A stretch of DNA of 52,790 bases from RGIG9060 sp045645985 (GCA_045645985.1 JAZRJV010000061.1:1-52790); one strand, 5' to 3'; positions 16,544 through 25,351 are shown, counted from the stretch's first letter. A program made the numbers and translations. Notes: generated by a model from the letters alone, not told the origin.

Positions 16544-16957
16544 TTACATTGTTTCTACAAAGTCCATTACTTCTTTGTATACTTCTGCTAAGGCAGCTTG
16601 AATTTCCTCATTCTTTTCTGCGATACAATAAAGTAAGTCGCCATCAAGAACATTCTCCCAATCCATTATACCACCTTCTGTACTTTTTTCGCCTTGTTTA
16701 TTGATTAGGACATATTTTCCGAACTTGGATTCAACAACTCGGTTAATTAAGAAACTAACTAAGATTTTCTTAATTTCTTTTTTCTCATTTTCATCAAGAG
16801 ATGGTCTTGTAATTGTCAAATAAAATTCATTTGCTTTCCCCTCTTGTGTAGCAACAACTGCAGGCACCGGACATTTTTCACTAAAAGAAAAATCTGCATT
16901 TGTTTCTACTGTCCATTTTTGACCCATAAAATTAAAATAACCTGTTCTTGCTTCCAT
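16544..16957 (-). CDS. unknown 137-aa acidic protein
   Basis: A 137-aa acidic protein with a beta-rich N-terminal half (GYFNFMGQKWTVETNADFSF) and helical C-terminal half (IQAALAEVYKEVMDFVETM). No family is recognised. AAGGAGG lies upstream of the start, and the promoter element at 16991-17022 fits as its promoter. A frameshifted inverted copy lies at 51878-52269. The copies share the ribosome-binding site block, the gene and about 85 bases of 3' flank, so the duplicated unit is gene-sized. Function unknown. Confidence 0.65.
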   Translation of the reverse strand: MEARTGYFNFMGQKWTVETNADFSFSEKCPVPAVVATQEGKANEFYLTITRPSLDENEKKEIKKILVSFLINRVVESKFGKYVLINKQGEKSTEGGIMDWENVLDGDLLYCIAEKNEEIQAALAEVYKEVMDFVETM

Positions 16958-16990
16958 ACTGGAAACCTCCTTAAAATAATTGATATATAA

Positions 16991-17022
16991 TATAAGAGTG
17001 CCTTATATCAATAAATTGACAA
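16991..17022 (-). promoter_or_regulatory. TGTCA-N22-TATA promoter element
   Basis: On the minus strand TTGTCAA and CTCTTATA keep the invariant 22-base distance. It lies about 35 bases upstream of the ATG at 16957. Confidence 0.6.
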
Positions 17023-17072
17023 ATTTGAATGTTTATTATGCTTTTTTTTATAAACTTAAAAATAACCTAGTT

Positions 17073-17095
17073 AGTCTATCACAATGAGATAGACT
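17073..17095. repeat. 8-7-8 dyad, perfect copy
   Basis: AGTCTATC (17073-17080), a 7-base spacer ACAATGA and GATAGACT (17088-17095) form a perfect dyad. It is one of about ten copies in the window, always between transcription units. Confidence 0.7.
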
Positions 17096-17313
17096 GCATT
17101 TTATTTCGTAAAACTTTTTTTAAGAGCCTTACCCCGTCCCTTTTATGCGTGCTTTTGAATATAAGAATTTATTCGAAAATCGTCAAATTTTTTTTCAAAT
17201 AATTACAAAAACTTTTGTGCATTCTTTCAATATATGAATGTTAATTAAATAAGAGAAGAAAAAGCAATTTTCTTCCGATGGTGCTTTGTTTACAAATAAG
17301 TTTTGAAAAATTT
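17096..17313. other. intergenic stretch without gene
   Basis: This is the rest of the 356-base gap at 16958-17313. A short GC-richer island at about 17127-17152 stands out from the AT-rich surroundings, but I see no ORF, hairpin with T run or recognised RNA. Confidence 0.5.
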
Positions 17314-18993
17314 TTACTCTTCCTGCTCCTCTGAAAAATACCAATCGAAAGAATAACATGGCGAAAAGTTTTTGAGTTTCATTTTAAGAATTTCGCTTGC
17401 ACCTAAATTACAATGATCCCAAAGTGAGTGTTTTAAAAATCCTAAGTGATATGCTGAATAAGGTTTTTCCCAAAAAAATTCTAGCCACACATCTGAATAA
17501 TTATCTTTTCTTTCATCACCTTCGTGCCCCAAAGTTGAACAACTCACCATCATCATATTGTGAACATAAAGCGAACGCATTGCATCTTTTTTTGTAATTA
17601 TTCCAAATGGATGAGAAAACTTATAATTTAATGTTGGATCGCTACATTCATATTTGCCAAAAATTTCAATTCCTTTTTCTGAAAGTGATTTAAAATCATT
17701 TTTCATTTTTTTAAAAGTATCATTGACAGAAATTTCGTAATCCAACATTGCTCTTGCAATTTTTATGATTTTTTTCTTTTCAAACCAAAAGAATTTTCTT
17801 CGGAAATATTTTGGTTCATAGTATTCTCTATAATGAAGATAATCAACAGGATTTTTATTTATCTGTTTTTCTGGCAAAGGGAATTTTGTAATTTCCAAAG
17901 AAATATGATGATAAAAATCTTCTGGCTTAGATTTTTCAAAAAGTTCTAAAGGAATAAAATTTTTTCTATCAAGATTTTTTTTCTTTGGATAAATAAAATC
18001 ATGAGCTACTTTACAGATAAATCTTTGCGGATAATTTAATTCACCAAAGTTATTATTTTTCCATAAAGCCAGGGCATCAATTTTATTTGGAAGAGGATTT
18101 CCATCTTCAAAGACTAATTTCCAATCAGAATCAGCTTCGTAATATCTTGTGTCATCATCTTCTGATTTTTTTTCATCTTCATAACAAAAACTTATTGAGC
18201 CTCGAAGTTTGTAACCTTTGTAATAAGTTTTTCCTTCTTTAATCATTTTATCAAGATGTTCTTTTATTAAAGCCATTTGATCATAAAGTTCAACCATACG
18301 ATTACAAAGTGCGTTATTGTTTATTAGAACATTGTCAATTTCTTCTATATTACAATATGAATTATCTTTCGATAAATAAAACTTATACTTAGGAGTATTA
18401 AAACATTTGATAATTATTTTTGCACGAACTTCCCTTTTTGGAAGTCCATCTTTACCAGTAAGATAAACGGGAATAAGAAATTCAGCCGCTTTTAATGAAC
18501 CAAAAGCCAAAGCTCTTTCAAAATTATCTGTTACATAATTTGCATCGATAATTTTACCTTCTTTAAATTTTTCTAACTCCCGATTTGCAATCACAAAAAG
18601 TGCATCAGGATTATTTTGAGCAGCCGCTTTTTCTAACCACTGTTCTGCTTTTCCTATTGAAATATCTTGCGCAATTCCATCAATATATCTTTTTTTAACA
18701 TAAGAGAAATTTACATCATTATCTTCTCTTTCCATGACTTGATATCTTTCTTGAATTTTTGCTTCGTGAAATTTTTTATTTTTAGAAAATTCTTTTAGCG
18801 CATCAAGTTTAAATTTTTCACCACCACGAGAAGACCTAAGACAATCATAAATTGCATACTGAATTTCATGATTGTGATTTTTATTTTCAGCTTCAATCAG
18901 TTCTTTGTATGAGTAACATTGATAATTATTTACATCAACTCCATCAATGATTTTTGGCTTACAATAAAGTGGGCTACGATTTTTTTTCTTCAT
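17314..18993 (-). CDS. Sel1/TPR-like protein, 559 aa
   Basis: A large cytoplasmic protein. Residues about 120-220 contain Sel1-type helical repeats (AEQWLEKAAAQNNPDALFVI, FERALAFGSLKAAEFLIPVY). The rest is rich in charged and aromatic residues and not recognised. The start at 18993 (MKKKNRSP) follows AGGAG; the longer frame upstream overlaps the neighbouring gene and lacks support. The gene at 19007 ends 13 bases upstream, so the two form an operon. Sel1 proteins are usually adaptors for protein complexes; the partner is unknown. Confidence 0.7.
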   Translation of the reverse strand: MKKKNRSPLYCKPKIIDGVDVNNYQCYSYKELIEAENKNHNHEIQYAIYDCLRSSRGGEKFKLDALKEFSKNKKFHEAKIQERYQVMEREDNDVNFSYVKKRYIDGIAQDISIGKAEQWLEKAAAQNNPDALFVIANRELEKFKEGKIIDANYVTDNFERALAFGSLKAAEFLIPVYLTGKDGLPKREVRAKIIIKCFNTPKYKFYLSKDNSYCNIEEIDNVLINNNALCNRMVELYDQMALIKEHLDKMIKEGKTYYKGYKLRGSISFCYEDEKKSEDDDTRYYEADSDWKLVFEDGNPLPNKIDALALWKNNNFGELNYPQRFICKVAHDFIYPKKKNLDRKNFIPLELFEKSKPEDFYHHISLEITKFPLPEKQINKNPVDYLHYREYYEPKYFRRKFFWFEKKKIIKIARAMLDYEISVNDTFKKMKNDFKSLSEKGIEIFGKYECSDPTLNYKFSHPFGIITKKDAMRSLYVHNMMMVSCSTLGHEGDERKDNYSDVWLEFFWEKPYSAYHLGFLKHSLWDHCNLGASEILKMKLKNFSPCYSFDWYFSEEQEE

Positions 18994-19006
18994 ATTTTCT
19001 CCTATA

Positions 19007-20160
19007 CTAATTGTAAAATTCTCTATCATTTTTTAAAGTTCTGTCGCCATCAATTTTTTCTTTGATGTTTTCGGCAGTGATATTTTTTAAAATATTTCCC
19101 TTCCCTATTTTTTCAAAATGATATTTTGCTTTTTCATAATTTTGTTCAACGCCCCAACCATAAAGATAACATTCGGCAACTCCATAATGAGCTTTCTTAT
19201 ATCCAGCCTCAACAGCTTTCTGAAAATAATTAAAAGCATCTTCCAAAGTTCCAGAAACCCAATCGTGAATAATAAAATATCCTTCTTCGGCCATGGCACG
19301 AGGAAAACCAGCACGAGCAGATTTTGTATGCCACTTATGAGCAAGTTTTAAAGAATCGTTCTTGTGAGAGTCATTAAGCAAATATTCAGAATATTCAAAC
19401 ATCGCTTGAGCATTTCCAGAAAAAGCATTTTGTACAATCTCTTTAAGATTTTTATTTTTTTTGTACCATTGAGTTGCTTTTTTTCTATTTCCGTAAGAAC
19501 CAATTTCTTTTGCCCACATTCGTTTTTTTGCTTTTACAGCTTTTTCAATATAGAAAAGACCTTCTTCAAATCTATCTTGTTTTAGCATTTCTTCTCCGTA
19601 TAAGAATTGTCCGTTTGGCAAATTGTTTTTTGCAGAAAGAAATAAAAATTCTTTTGCTTGGGCTTCAGTTAAATCAACACAATAATGATAAAAATCGTGA
19701 AGTCTATAACAATTAAGTTGAGCAAAAGCACTGCCTAAATCGGATGCTTGTTTGTAATAGTTCAAAGATATTTTGAATAAATTTTTTACATCGTCTTCTG
19801 TGTTTTTTGAGTTTCCATCTCTTAAAGAAGAATGTAAATCATCGGCTTTTCTTTCATAAATATCTCCAGCAAGAATTAAAGCATGAGTATTATTTTTTAA
19901 TGTTTCTGTAAAAATCCATCCTAAAATATTTTCTTCTCCAATTATTTTCTTGATAGCTTTTGTGTAATTTTGCCAATTATGTGATACCACGATTTCTGCA
20001 ATTTCAAGTTGGGCTTTTACACATCCAAGTTTTGCAAAAGGAAAAAGAAACATAGCTTTTGTAAAATAAAAAGTAAATTCTACAGCATCGATTATAAAGT
20101 TACGAACTCTAGAAAAAAAATTAGATGAATAAAACTTAATAGTAAAAAATAAATCTCTCA
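19007..20160 (-). CDS. Sel1-repeat protein with N-terminal hydrophobic segment
   Basis: A 384-aa protein. Residues about 20-50 include a hydrophobic stretch (FTFYFTKAMFLFPFAKLGC) that may be a membrane anchor. Several Sel1 repeats follow, the clearest near the C-terminus (AHKWHTKSARAGFPRAMAEE and AFNYFQKAVEAGYKKAHYGV, then GVAECYLYGWG). The start at 20160 is set by AAGGAG 6 bases upstream. The longer frame to 20236 would run through the promoter element at 20197-20228. It is the first gene of an operon with 17314-18993. Confidence 0.78.
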
Positions 20161-20196
20161 TAAAAACTCCTTGTATTTTCATGCTACCCTGCACTA

Positions 20197-20228
20197 TATA
20201 AGAGTAAAAAAATCTTAAAAGTTGACAA
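20197..20228 (-). promoter_or_regulatory. TGTCA-N22-TATA promoter element
   Basis: On the minus strand TTGTCAA and CTCTTATATA have the invariant 22-base spacing, about 37 bases upstream of the ATG at 20160. A dyad copy lies 36 bases further upstream. Confidence 0.6.
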
Positions 20229-20263
20229 GGAAGCATCTTTTCTAAAAAAATAATATCATGGTT

Positions 20264-20286
20264 AGTCTTTCAAAGCGTGATAGACT
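20264..20286. repeat. 8-7-8 dyad copy
   Basis: AGTCTTTC-N7-GATAGACT, one mismatch from a perfect dyad, with spacer AAAGCGT. It lies between the stop at 20291 and the promoter at 20197-20228. Confidence 0.6.
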
Positions 20287-20290
20287 AAAA

Positions 20291-20764
20291 TTAATCATCA
20301 GGCATTATTGGATTTGTTTCATAAAATCGTTTTTTATGTTTGATTTTACAGTTGAATTCTTCAAAATCTTCTGTTTTAATTCCAGATTCGTCATCATTTG
20401 ACCAAAAAGTACAAGGTAAATCCATCTTAACCGAAATAGGATTGGAAGGATTAAAATATGCGGAAAATGAATTTGGATCGGTTAAATCTCTAAACATAAT
20501 TTCATTAAACTGAACCAACAAATCAGAAGGGTAATAGTACCAAATTCTGATTCTATCATCTTGAATATTTTCTTGAAAATTGTGAAAAATTATTTCCATA
20601 ACACAACTAGCATCGTGACAATGTTTGCTATCCTCATATTCATAAGCAAGAATTGTCTTAATATCGCAAACATTTTCCAATGTTAAAGCTTTAATATCGC
20701 AGTTATCTAAAACAGAACCTCTCAATATAATATTACCAAAAGAAAAATTATCTTTTTTTGACAT
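20291..20764 (-). CDS. unknown 157-aa protein
   Basis: An acidic protein rich in aromatic residues (IRIWYYYPSDLLVQFN, CTFWSNDDESG) with a few Cys/His residues (SKHCHDASC) that might bind metal. There is no membrane helix. The start at 20764 (MSKKDNFSF) follows CGAGGTG. The 54-codon upstream extension of the frame runs through the repeats at 20811 and 20871 and is not believed. No family is recognised, and it is a single gene flanked by two dyad repeats. Confidence 0.55.
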   Translation of the reverse strand: MSKKDNFSFGNIILRGSVLDNCDIKALTLENVCDIKTILAYEYEDSKHCHDASCVMEIIFHNFQENIQDDRIRIWYYYPSDLLVQFNEIMFRDLTDPNSFSAYFNPSNPISVKMDLPCTFWSNDDESGIKTEDFEEFNCKIKHKKRFYETNPIMPDD

Positions 20765-20810
20765 ATTTTCACCTCGTATAAAAAGTTTATACATCAATAA
20801 TAAACAAGGC

Positions 20811-20833
20811 AGTCTTTCAAAGCGTGAGAGAGT
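20811..20833. repeat. 8-7-8 dyad copy
   Basis: AGTCTTTC, spacer AAAGCGT and GAGAGAGT, followed by AAAAA. It lies 47 bases upstream of the start at 20764. Confidence 0.55.
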
Positions 20834-20870
20834 AAAAATTATTTTAAGAATTTTTGTAGGATTTAATTGC

Positions 20871-20950
20871 AAAATCGTCAATTTTAAAACACAGAAAACA
20901 ACAAAATCGTTAATTTTATTTTGCAAAATTCCTACAAAATCGTCAATTGT
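20871..20950. repeat. three short direct repeats
   Basis: AAAATCGT followed by C/T-AATT occurs at 20871, 20903 and 20937, spaced 32 and 34 bases apart (about three helical turns). The third copy touches the end of the gene at 20950. A single similar copy occurs at about 17176. It could be a protein-binding array. Confidence 0.5.
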
Positions 20951-21792
20951 TAGAAATTTTCCGAATACTTCCTTTCTAGCAAAAATAATTCACTGGAAGA
21001 AGGATTATCGTTTTTAATAAAATTTACAAACCATTCAGGAGTAAAATCACGATAAAAAAATCCTAGGTAAGAAATTGTATCGTGATAAAATTTGTAAAAT
21101 TCCTTTGCTCGCCAAAAATACTCTCTAGTTTGTTCATAATCTTGTTCCGAAACAAAATCTTTCAAAAGCGATTGATTTTCAAAATACACAAAATACGGAA
21201 TATCTTTTACAATATTTTCTAGTGAACTTCCATATTCTTTTTCTAAGGTTCGATAGATTTTTTCATATTCTTCCTTTGGAACTTTTCTTGCAATATTACA
21301 AATTCCAAGATTAAACCAGGCTTCCGAATGATAAACTTCCAAAGAAACTAATTTTTCAAAAGTCTGATAAGCTTTATCAAAATCGACTTCCGTTCCTTTC
21401 CCATTCATATAACACAAACCTAATTCATAGTACGCTTGTGAAATTTCATCTGTAAATTCTTTTTCTTCAAAAGTTGTAACTGAATTTAGATAGTTTTCAA
21501 AAGCCGATACATCATCTTCTTTCGTACCGTAGCCATATTCGTAAAACAAAGCCAATTTATACCAGGCGTCTGCATCCTCTGGATTTTCTTTTATATTATT
21601 GAAAGAAGCTTTAAACGCTTTTTTTGCAAGTATTTTATTACTAACTACAGATGAAACTCTGGAATACAAAGTTGTTGCACCGATTACAGTAAGGAAGCCC
21701 ACAGCAAGACAACAAATCCACCTTGCGATTTTTTTTATTACAGAAGTTGTTTTTTTAGGATTTTGGTTGTGAATTGAATTTGATTTTGACAT
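20950..21792 (-). CDS. membrane-anchored Sel1/TPR protein
   Basis: A 280-aa protein. One transmembrane segment lies at about residues 26-46 (WICCLAVGFLTVIGATTLYS), and the repeats follow it: ADAWYKLALFYEYGYGT and AYYELGLCYMNGKGTEVDF are clear Sel1 units, with SEAWFNLGIC next. The basic N-terminus suggests that the repeat domain faces the periplasm. A ribosome-binding site (TTGGAGG) precedes the start. It heads the group of membrane proteins reaching to 24795. Confidence 0.72.
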   Translation of the reverse strand: MSKSNSIHNQNPKKTTSVIKKIARWICCLAVGFLTVIGATTLYSRVSSVVSNKILAKKAFKASFNNIKENPEDADAWYKLALFYEYGYGTKEDDVSAFENYLNSVTTFEEKEFTDEISQAYYELGLCYMNGKGTEVDFDKAYQTFEKLVSLEVYHSEAWFNLGICNIARKVPKEEYEKIYRTLEKEYGSSLENIVKDIPYFVYFENQSLLKDFVSEQDYEQTREYFWRAKEFYKFYHDTISYLGFFYRDFTPEWFVNFIKNDNPSSSELFLLERKYSENF

Positions 21793-21836
21793 AAATTTAC
21801 CTCCAAGAATTGTCTTGTAGGTAGATTAATACAGCG

Positions 21837-21859
21837 AGTCTATCAAGGTGTGAGTGATT
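21837..21859. repeat. 8-7-8 dyad copy, diverged
   Basis: AGTCTATC, spacer AAGGTGT and GAGTGATT. The left half-site is intact and the right half is diverged. It is about 45 bases upstream of the start at 21792. Confidence 0.45.
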
Positions 21860-21890
21860 GAAAAAGGAATTTTTAAAATATATACAAACA

Positions 21891-22418
21891 TCAATCCTGA
21901 AAAATATGCTTAACACGCTTTCTAAAATCTTCCCTAGATTTTTTTGAAATGCAGTTTTCAGGGATGTCAGAATAATCTCTAATTAAACGCATAAGTTCAA
22001 TGTTAAGATTCATTTCGGTTTCGATGGATTTTACATGCTTGAAGAAAGATTTATAAATCTTTATTGAATCTTCATTTTCATTACAAAAGATTTTTTTTCG
22101 CAAATAATCAATAAAAGAGGATAAAACCAAATAACTTCCTCCGAATCTAACTTTAAAAAGTTCAAAGTCAAAATCACGAAGTTCAGGAATTATATCATTC
22201 TTTCTATCTGACACTTTCTTGTGCAAATCATTTATTTGTTCGTAAATCTTGCTTTCTCTATCTCGTGCGTCATTCAATCTAGTATATAATTCCATAGCAT
22301 CATCTTTAGATATAGCAATAGTTTTCTCTGAATCAATCTTCTTTTTTATCAGTGTGAAAATAAAAATGAAATTAAACATAATTACATTTAGTTTTTTTTT
22401 AATCTTATTTTGTTTCAT
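21891..22418 (-). CDS. small membrane-anchored coiled-coil protein
   Basis: A 175-aa protein with one N-terminal hydrophobic segment (NVIMFNFIFIFTLI, about residues 11-24) between Lys clusters. A long charged helical region follows (ELYTRLNDARDRESKIYEQI), probably a coiled coil. No family is recognised. Its position among similarly built proteins (22482, 22999, 24112) suggests a common envelope-linked role. A TCTCT-GGGCC-AGAGA palindrome (22462-22476) lies just upstream. Confidence 0.55.
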   Translation of the reverse strand: MKQNKIKKKLNVIMFNFIFIFTLIKKKIDSEKTIAISKDDAMELYTRLNDARDRESKIYEQINDLHKKVSDRKNDIIPELRDFDFELFKVRFGGSYLVLSSFIDYLRKKIFCNENEDSIKIYKSFFKHVKSIETEMNLNIELMRLIRDYSDIPENCISKKSREDFRKRVKHIFQD

Positions 22419-22481
22419 AATATTTTTCCTTTCAACTTCTTAATAATTTAATTTTTCTGTATCTCTGGCCCAGAGAGTTCT

Positions 22482-22898
22482 CTACATCGTTACAACCAAA
22501 TCTGATTTAGCAACACCTTCAAATTCTTTTAACCCAACTTTATTTTTGCAATTGCGAATTTTGGTTATTTGTTTTTCAATCTCTTTGATTTTCTTTTCTA
22601 TCCCCCGAATTTTTTCTGATACCTCTTTAAACTGTGTTTCATTTTCATTTTTCTTAAAGATATTTTTTCGCTTGTAATCTGGAAGTTGTAGTTTTAATTT
22701 ATCAAGTTCACAACGATGATAGCCAATTTCTTGATTTAACAAACTTACAATATCGATTTGTTTTTTCTTGAATTGTCCCTGTCGAATACTATTAATCAAC
22801 CAAGCGCTTCCCATAATTACGGCACCAATTAGAACACCAAAAATTCCTTTTCCTTTAAGATTAAAACTTCCAAAATCAAAATTTCTAAAATCAATCAT
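22482..22898 (-). CDS. small membrane-anchored coiled-coil protein
   Basis: A 138-aa protein with one hydrophobic segment (IFGVLIGAVIMGSAWLI, about residues 19-35). The remainder is a Lys/Glu-rich coiled coil (EVSEKIRGIEKKIKEIEKQI). The build is like that of the neighbouring 175-aa protein. The ribosome-binding site AGGGAG precedes the start. No enzymatic motif; function unknown. Confidence 0.55.
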   Translation of the reverse strand: MIDFRNFDFGSFNLKGKGIFGVLIGAVIMGSAWLINSIRQGQFKKKQIDIVSLLNQEIGYHRCELDKLKLQLPDYKRKNIFKKNENETQFKEVSEKIRGIEKKIKEIEKQITKIRNCKNKVGLKEFEGVAKSDLVVTM

Positions 22899-22908
22899 AT
22901 TAAACTCC

Positions 22909-22986
22909 CTAAAAAAAAATTAAAAAAATCCAGATAAAAACCTTGCCTCCCTACCACTCAAGTTTTAAGTCGACAAAGTTTTTATC
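22909..22986 (-). terminator. candidate terminator after the 22999 gene
   Basis: On the minus strand GATAAAAACTTTG (22974-22986) pairs with CAAGGTTTTTATC (22933-22945). Two T-rich runs follow after a 4-base gap. It separates the 345-aa gene from the 138-aa gene. Confidence 0.5.
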
Positions 22987-22998
22987 AGCCAACACAAT

Positions 22999-24036
22999 CT
23001 AGCGCATGTTCTTTTTCATGCTTTTTTCCCAAATCCTTATAGAACCCATGATGCTATCTTCGGAGTTGCCCAACAACTGTTTTTTCACTTCCCTAAAATA
23101 TTCATCAAGATTTTTTCGAAGCATAGTTTTCCCTTCTCTTGCACTTTTTGAATAATCTACAACATCCCAAATACAAATTGCAGCTGTAATTCCCCAACCA
23201 ACAACAGGAATCGCTTTGGCGGCTTTACCTGCTGTTTTTGCGGCAACCGCTGTTCCAGTTTTTGCTACAGATGAAGCTGTTTTTCCTGCGATTTTTGCAC
23301 TTACTTTTACAGCAACATCTTTTACCATTGGCACAACTTTATATGCGGTAAACCCTGTCAAACCAATTGTGGAAACAACTACAGACTTTAATGCTATAGG
23401 ATATTTTTTTGCATCCACATCCAATGTGAGTCCACATAAATCTGCAACATATTTATTCCAATCTCCCACAGGATACTTGTTGATTTTGCGAATTTTCTCT
23501 AATTCTATATCAAGAACTGTTAAGTAAACATCGATTGCTTCTTTTGTGATGTTTTCAATTCTTGCTTGTGAGATTTCAGGCTTTATCACTTTGCGTTCGA
23601 TTTCATCTTCAAGTTTTTTAAGTGCAACTTCTTCTGCGGATAGTGCCTTTTTACTTATACGATGAGCAATAGTATTATACAAAGATGTTAATTCCCGACG
23701 CTTTGTTTGCATGAAACTAAAATAATCATCGAGAAAATCTTCATCAGCACGAGCCATCATTTCGTTTATCCAGATATCGAGTTCTGCTGATGCGTAATCT
23801 TGAGCTGAGTTGTAAGCAACTTTCATTGCAGAAATAATTTCTTCATCTAAATCTTTGTAGTCTGGCATAACTGGTTGTGATGATTTTGATTCTACAGAAG
23901 TTACATTCTCACGATTAAAAAACAATGTTCCAAGTCCTGACAACAAGATAAGCACAAGTGCAATCACACACAAAGTTGATAATAAGTTCTTAAGTTTTCT
24001 TCCAATGTCCATAAAAAAGTCCTTAATAAAATTCAT
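22999..24036 (-). CDS. membrane protein with Ala/Gly-rich hydrophobic hairpin
   Basis: A 345-aa protein with three parts. An N-terminal transmembrane segment (about 17-39) is followed by a long charged helical region. Near residues 230-305 an Ala/Gly/Lys-rich stretch (AKIAGKTASSVAKTGTAVAA) leads into a hydrophobic segment (AIPVVGWGITAAICIWDVVD). Such glycine-zipper hairpins are seen in pore-forming and membrane-inserting proteins, but no specific family is recognised. The start at 24036 is set by GGAGG 6 bases upstream and by the promoter element at 24066-24097; the longer frame is rejected. Confidence 0.6.
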   Translation of the reverse strand: MNFIKDFFMDIGRKLKNLLSTLCVIALVLILLSGLGTLFFNRENVTSVESKSSQPVMPDYKDLDEEIISAMKVAYNSAQDYASAELDIWINEMMARADEDFLDDYFSFMQTKRRELTSLYNTIAHRISKKALSAEEVALKKLEDEIERKVIKPEISQARIENITKEAIDVYLTVLDIELEKIRKINKYPVGDWNKYVADLCGLTLDVDAKKYPIALKSVVVSTIGLTGFTAYKVVPMVKDVAVKVSAKIAGKTASSVAKTGTAVAAKTAGKAAKAIPVVGWGITAAICIWDVVDYSKSAREGKTMLRKNLDEYFREVKKQLLGNSEDSIMGSIRIWEKSMKKNMR

Positions 24037-24065
24037 AATTTCCTCCGAATAAATGTTTATATTGT

Positions 24066-24097
24066 AATAAGAGTTTAAATAACCAAAAAATTGACAC
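24066..24097 (-). promoter_or_regulatory. TGTCA-N22-TATA-like promoter element
   Basis: On the minus strand TGTCAA and CTCTTATT keep the 22-base spacing (TATT in place of TATA). The gene start is about 30 bases downstream. Confidence 0.55.
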
Positions 24098-24111
24098 TTC
24101 TGCAAAAAATT

Positions 24112-24315
24112 TTAGTTATTATCCGTAGTTTTTGAGTCTTGCTTTTCTTTCATTTTCTTTACAAGTTCTTTAGTTTTTCCAGCAACTTCAACTGCCACTT
24201 CTTTTGTAACATCCACAATTCCAGCACCTATCTTGCGCATTTTTTCTTTTCGATTTTTGTCGCCAGTTAAATAAGTTACTCCGATTGCACTAAGTGTGAT
24301 GATTTCTAATACCAT
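24112..24315 (-). CDS. small amphipathic helical protein
   Basis: A 67-aa protein with a short hydrophobic N-terminus (LEIITLSAIGVTYLTG) and a Lys/Val-rich amphipathic helix (VAVEVAGKTKELVKKMKEKQ). It resembles YtxH-like or membrane-associated stress proteins in composition only. CGGAGGAAA precedes the start, and the promoter element at 24351-24382 lies just upstream. Confidence 0.55.
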   Translation of the reverse strand: MVLEIITLSAIGVTYLTGDKNRKEKMRKIGAGIVDVTKEVAVEVAGKTKELVKKMKEKQDSKTTDNN

Positions 24316-24350
24316 AGTTTCCTCCGTAAAGTTTGTTGTTTTTTATACTC

Positions 24351-24382
24351 TATAAGAGTAAAATTATTTAAAAAGTTGACAG
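24351..24382 (-). promoter_or_regulatory. TGTCA-N22-TATA promoter element
   Basis: On the minus strand CTGTCAA and CTCTTATA have the invariant spacing. The gene start at 24315 is about 35 bases downstream. Confidence 0.6.
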
Positions 24383-24390
24383 AAAAATAA

Positions 24391-24795
24391 TTATTTTCCT
24401 TGTTTATTTTTCCAAAGTCTATAATCGTTAATATCACTTCTTGCTGCAGCAAGACACATCTCAACCATCTTTGCATCATCTAATAAACCTAAAACTGGAA
24501 TTGTATCTGGAATTAAATCTATTGGAGAAAAAACATATCCCAATGTCAAAATCACCATTCCTATAGTTCTAACGGGAATTTCTTTATATTCTTTCTTTAT
24601 CCAAGATTTAACCATTGAACACATTACTTTTATATCATCAAAAAATTCTCTCAATGGTCCGCTTTCACTTTTGCTTAAGATATCTTCAATGTTGTTGAGA
24701 ACTGTTGTTGTATCTGCTGAAGAAAAATTGCCATTTTTGAATCCGTTAAATTTTTCTTTTAAATTTTGTTCTGTTTCTTTGCTAATTGTATTCAT
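24391..24795 (-). CDS. YkvA family (DUF1232) protein
   Basis: A 134-aa protein. The C-terminal half carries the DUF1232 signature: a hydrophobic helix ILTLGYVFSPIDLIPDTIPV followed by LGLLDDAKMV. Members are small membrane-linked proteins of unknown activity found in many bacteria. A separate helical N-terminal half precedes the domain. AAGGAG lies upstream of the start, with its own promoter element at 24834-24865. It closes the membrane-protein group. Confidence 0.85.
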   Translation of the reverse strand: MNTISKETEQNLKEKFNGFKNGNFSSADTTTVLNNIEDILSKSESGPLREFFDDIKVMCSMVKSWIKKEYKEIPVRTIGMVILTLGYVFSPIDLIPDTIPVLGLLDDAKMVEMCLAAARSDINDYRLWKNKQGK

Positions 24796-24833
24796 ATTGT
24801 TTCTCCTTAAAAATTTATTGATATTCGTTATTT

Positions 24834-24865
24834 TATAAGAGTAAAATTAATCTCAAAATTGACAA
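24834..24865 (-). promoter_or_regulatory. TGTCA-N22-TATA promoter element
   Basis: On the minus strand TTGTCAA and CTCTTATAAAA have the invariant spacing, about 40 bases upstream of the ATG at 24795. A dyad copy lies 40 bases further upstream. Confidence 0.6.
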
Positions 24866-24904
24866 CTTTTGAAAAATTCCGCATAACGCTATAATATTTC
24901 AATT

Positions 24905-24927
24905 AGTCTATCATCTTGAGAGAGAGT
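24905..24927. repeat. 8-7-8 dyad copy
   Basis: AGTCTATC, spacer ATCTTGA and GAGAGAGT, followed by AAAAA, lies directly after the stop of the truncated WYL-type gene. Confidence 0.6.
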
Positions 24928-24933
24928 AAAAAT

Positions 24934-25191
24934 TTATCCTAAAACATAATTTTCAAGTTCTCCCAAAAGTTGATATTTTCTTGTGTAGTAATAGCCTTTT
25001 TTTTCAAAACTATATTCAATTGGAGCATTCAATCTATCCCTTAGAAATTCAACATCTCGACTAATGGTTGCAATACTAACCTCTAACTTTTTTGCAAGTT
25101 TAGGAGTATTAGGATATTTTTCTGTACCTAATTCATTGTTAATAACTAACAAACGCTCAATCATTCCATGTGTAAATTTGCTTCTAGTCAT
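24934..25191 (-). CDS. HTH domain of a WYL-type regulator, short form
   Basis: An 85-aa protein matching the first ~80 residues of the full WYL regulator at 36788. The shared segments are the FTH-MIERL start, the KYPNTPKLAKKL helix, TISRDVEFLRDRLNAPIEY and GYYYT. It holds the DNA-binding winged helix but no WYL ligand domain. It is either a truncated gene or a natural short form that competes for the operators. AAGGAG precedes the start. Confidence 0.7.
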   Translation of the reverse strand: MTRSKFTHGMIERLLVINNELGTEKYPNTPKLAKKLEVSIATISRDVEFLRDRLNAPIEYSFEKKGYYYTRKYQLLGELENYVLG

Positions 25192-25351
25192 ATTTATCTC
25201 CTTGTAAGTTGTGGACTACATAGTATTACTGTCAAAATGGGAAAATGCGTTTTCTTTTTTAACAAACTAAAGCAATCTTACTTTGGATTTATCAGAAATA
25301 TCCGGGGATTTTTTCTGCAAAATTAAGAATTTTCATACTATAATACTACTT

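Noticed and set aside
20765..20926. N-terminal extension of the 157-aa protein
   Set aside because: The extension reads through the dyad and direct repeats and lacks a ribosome-binding site; the downstream ATG has one.
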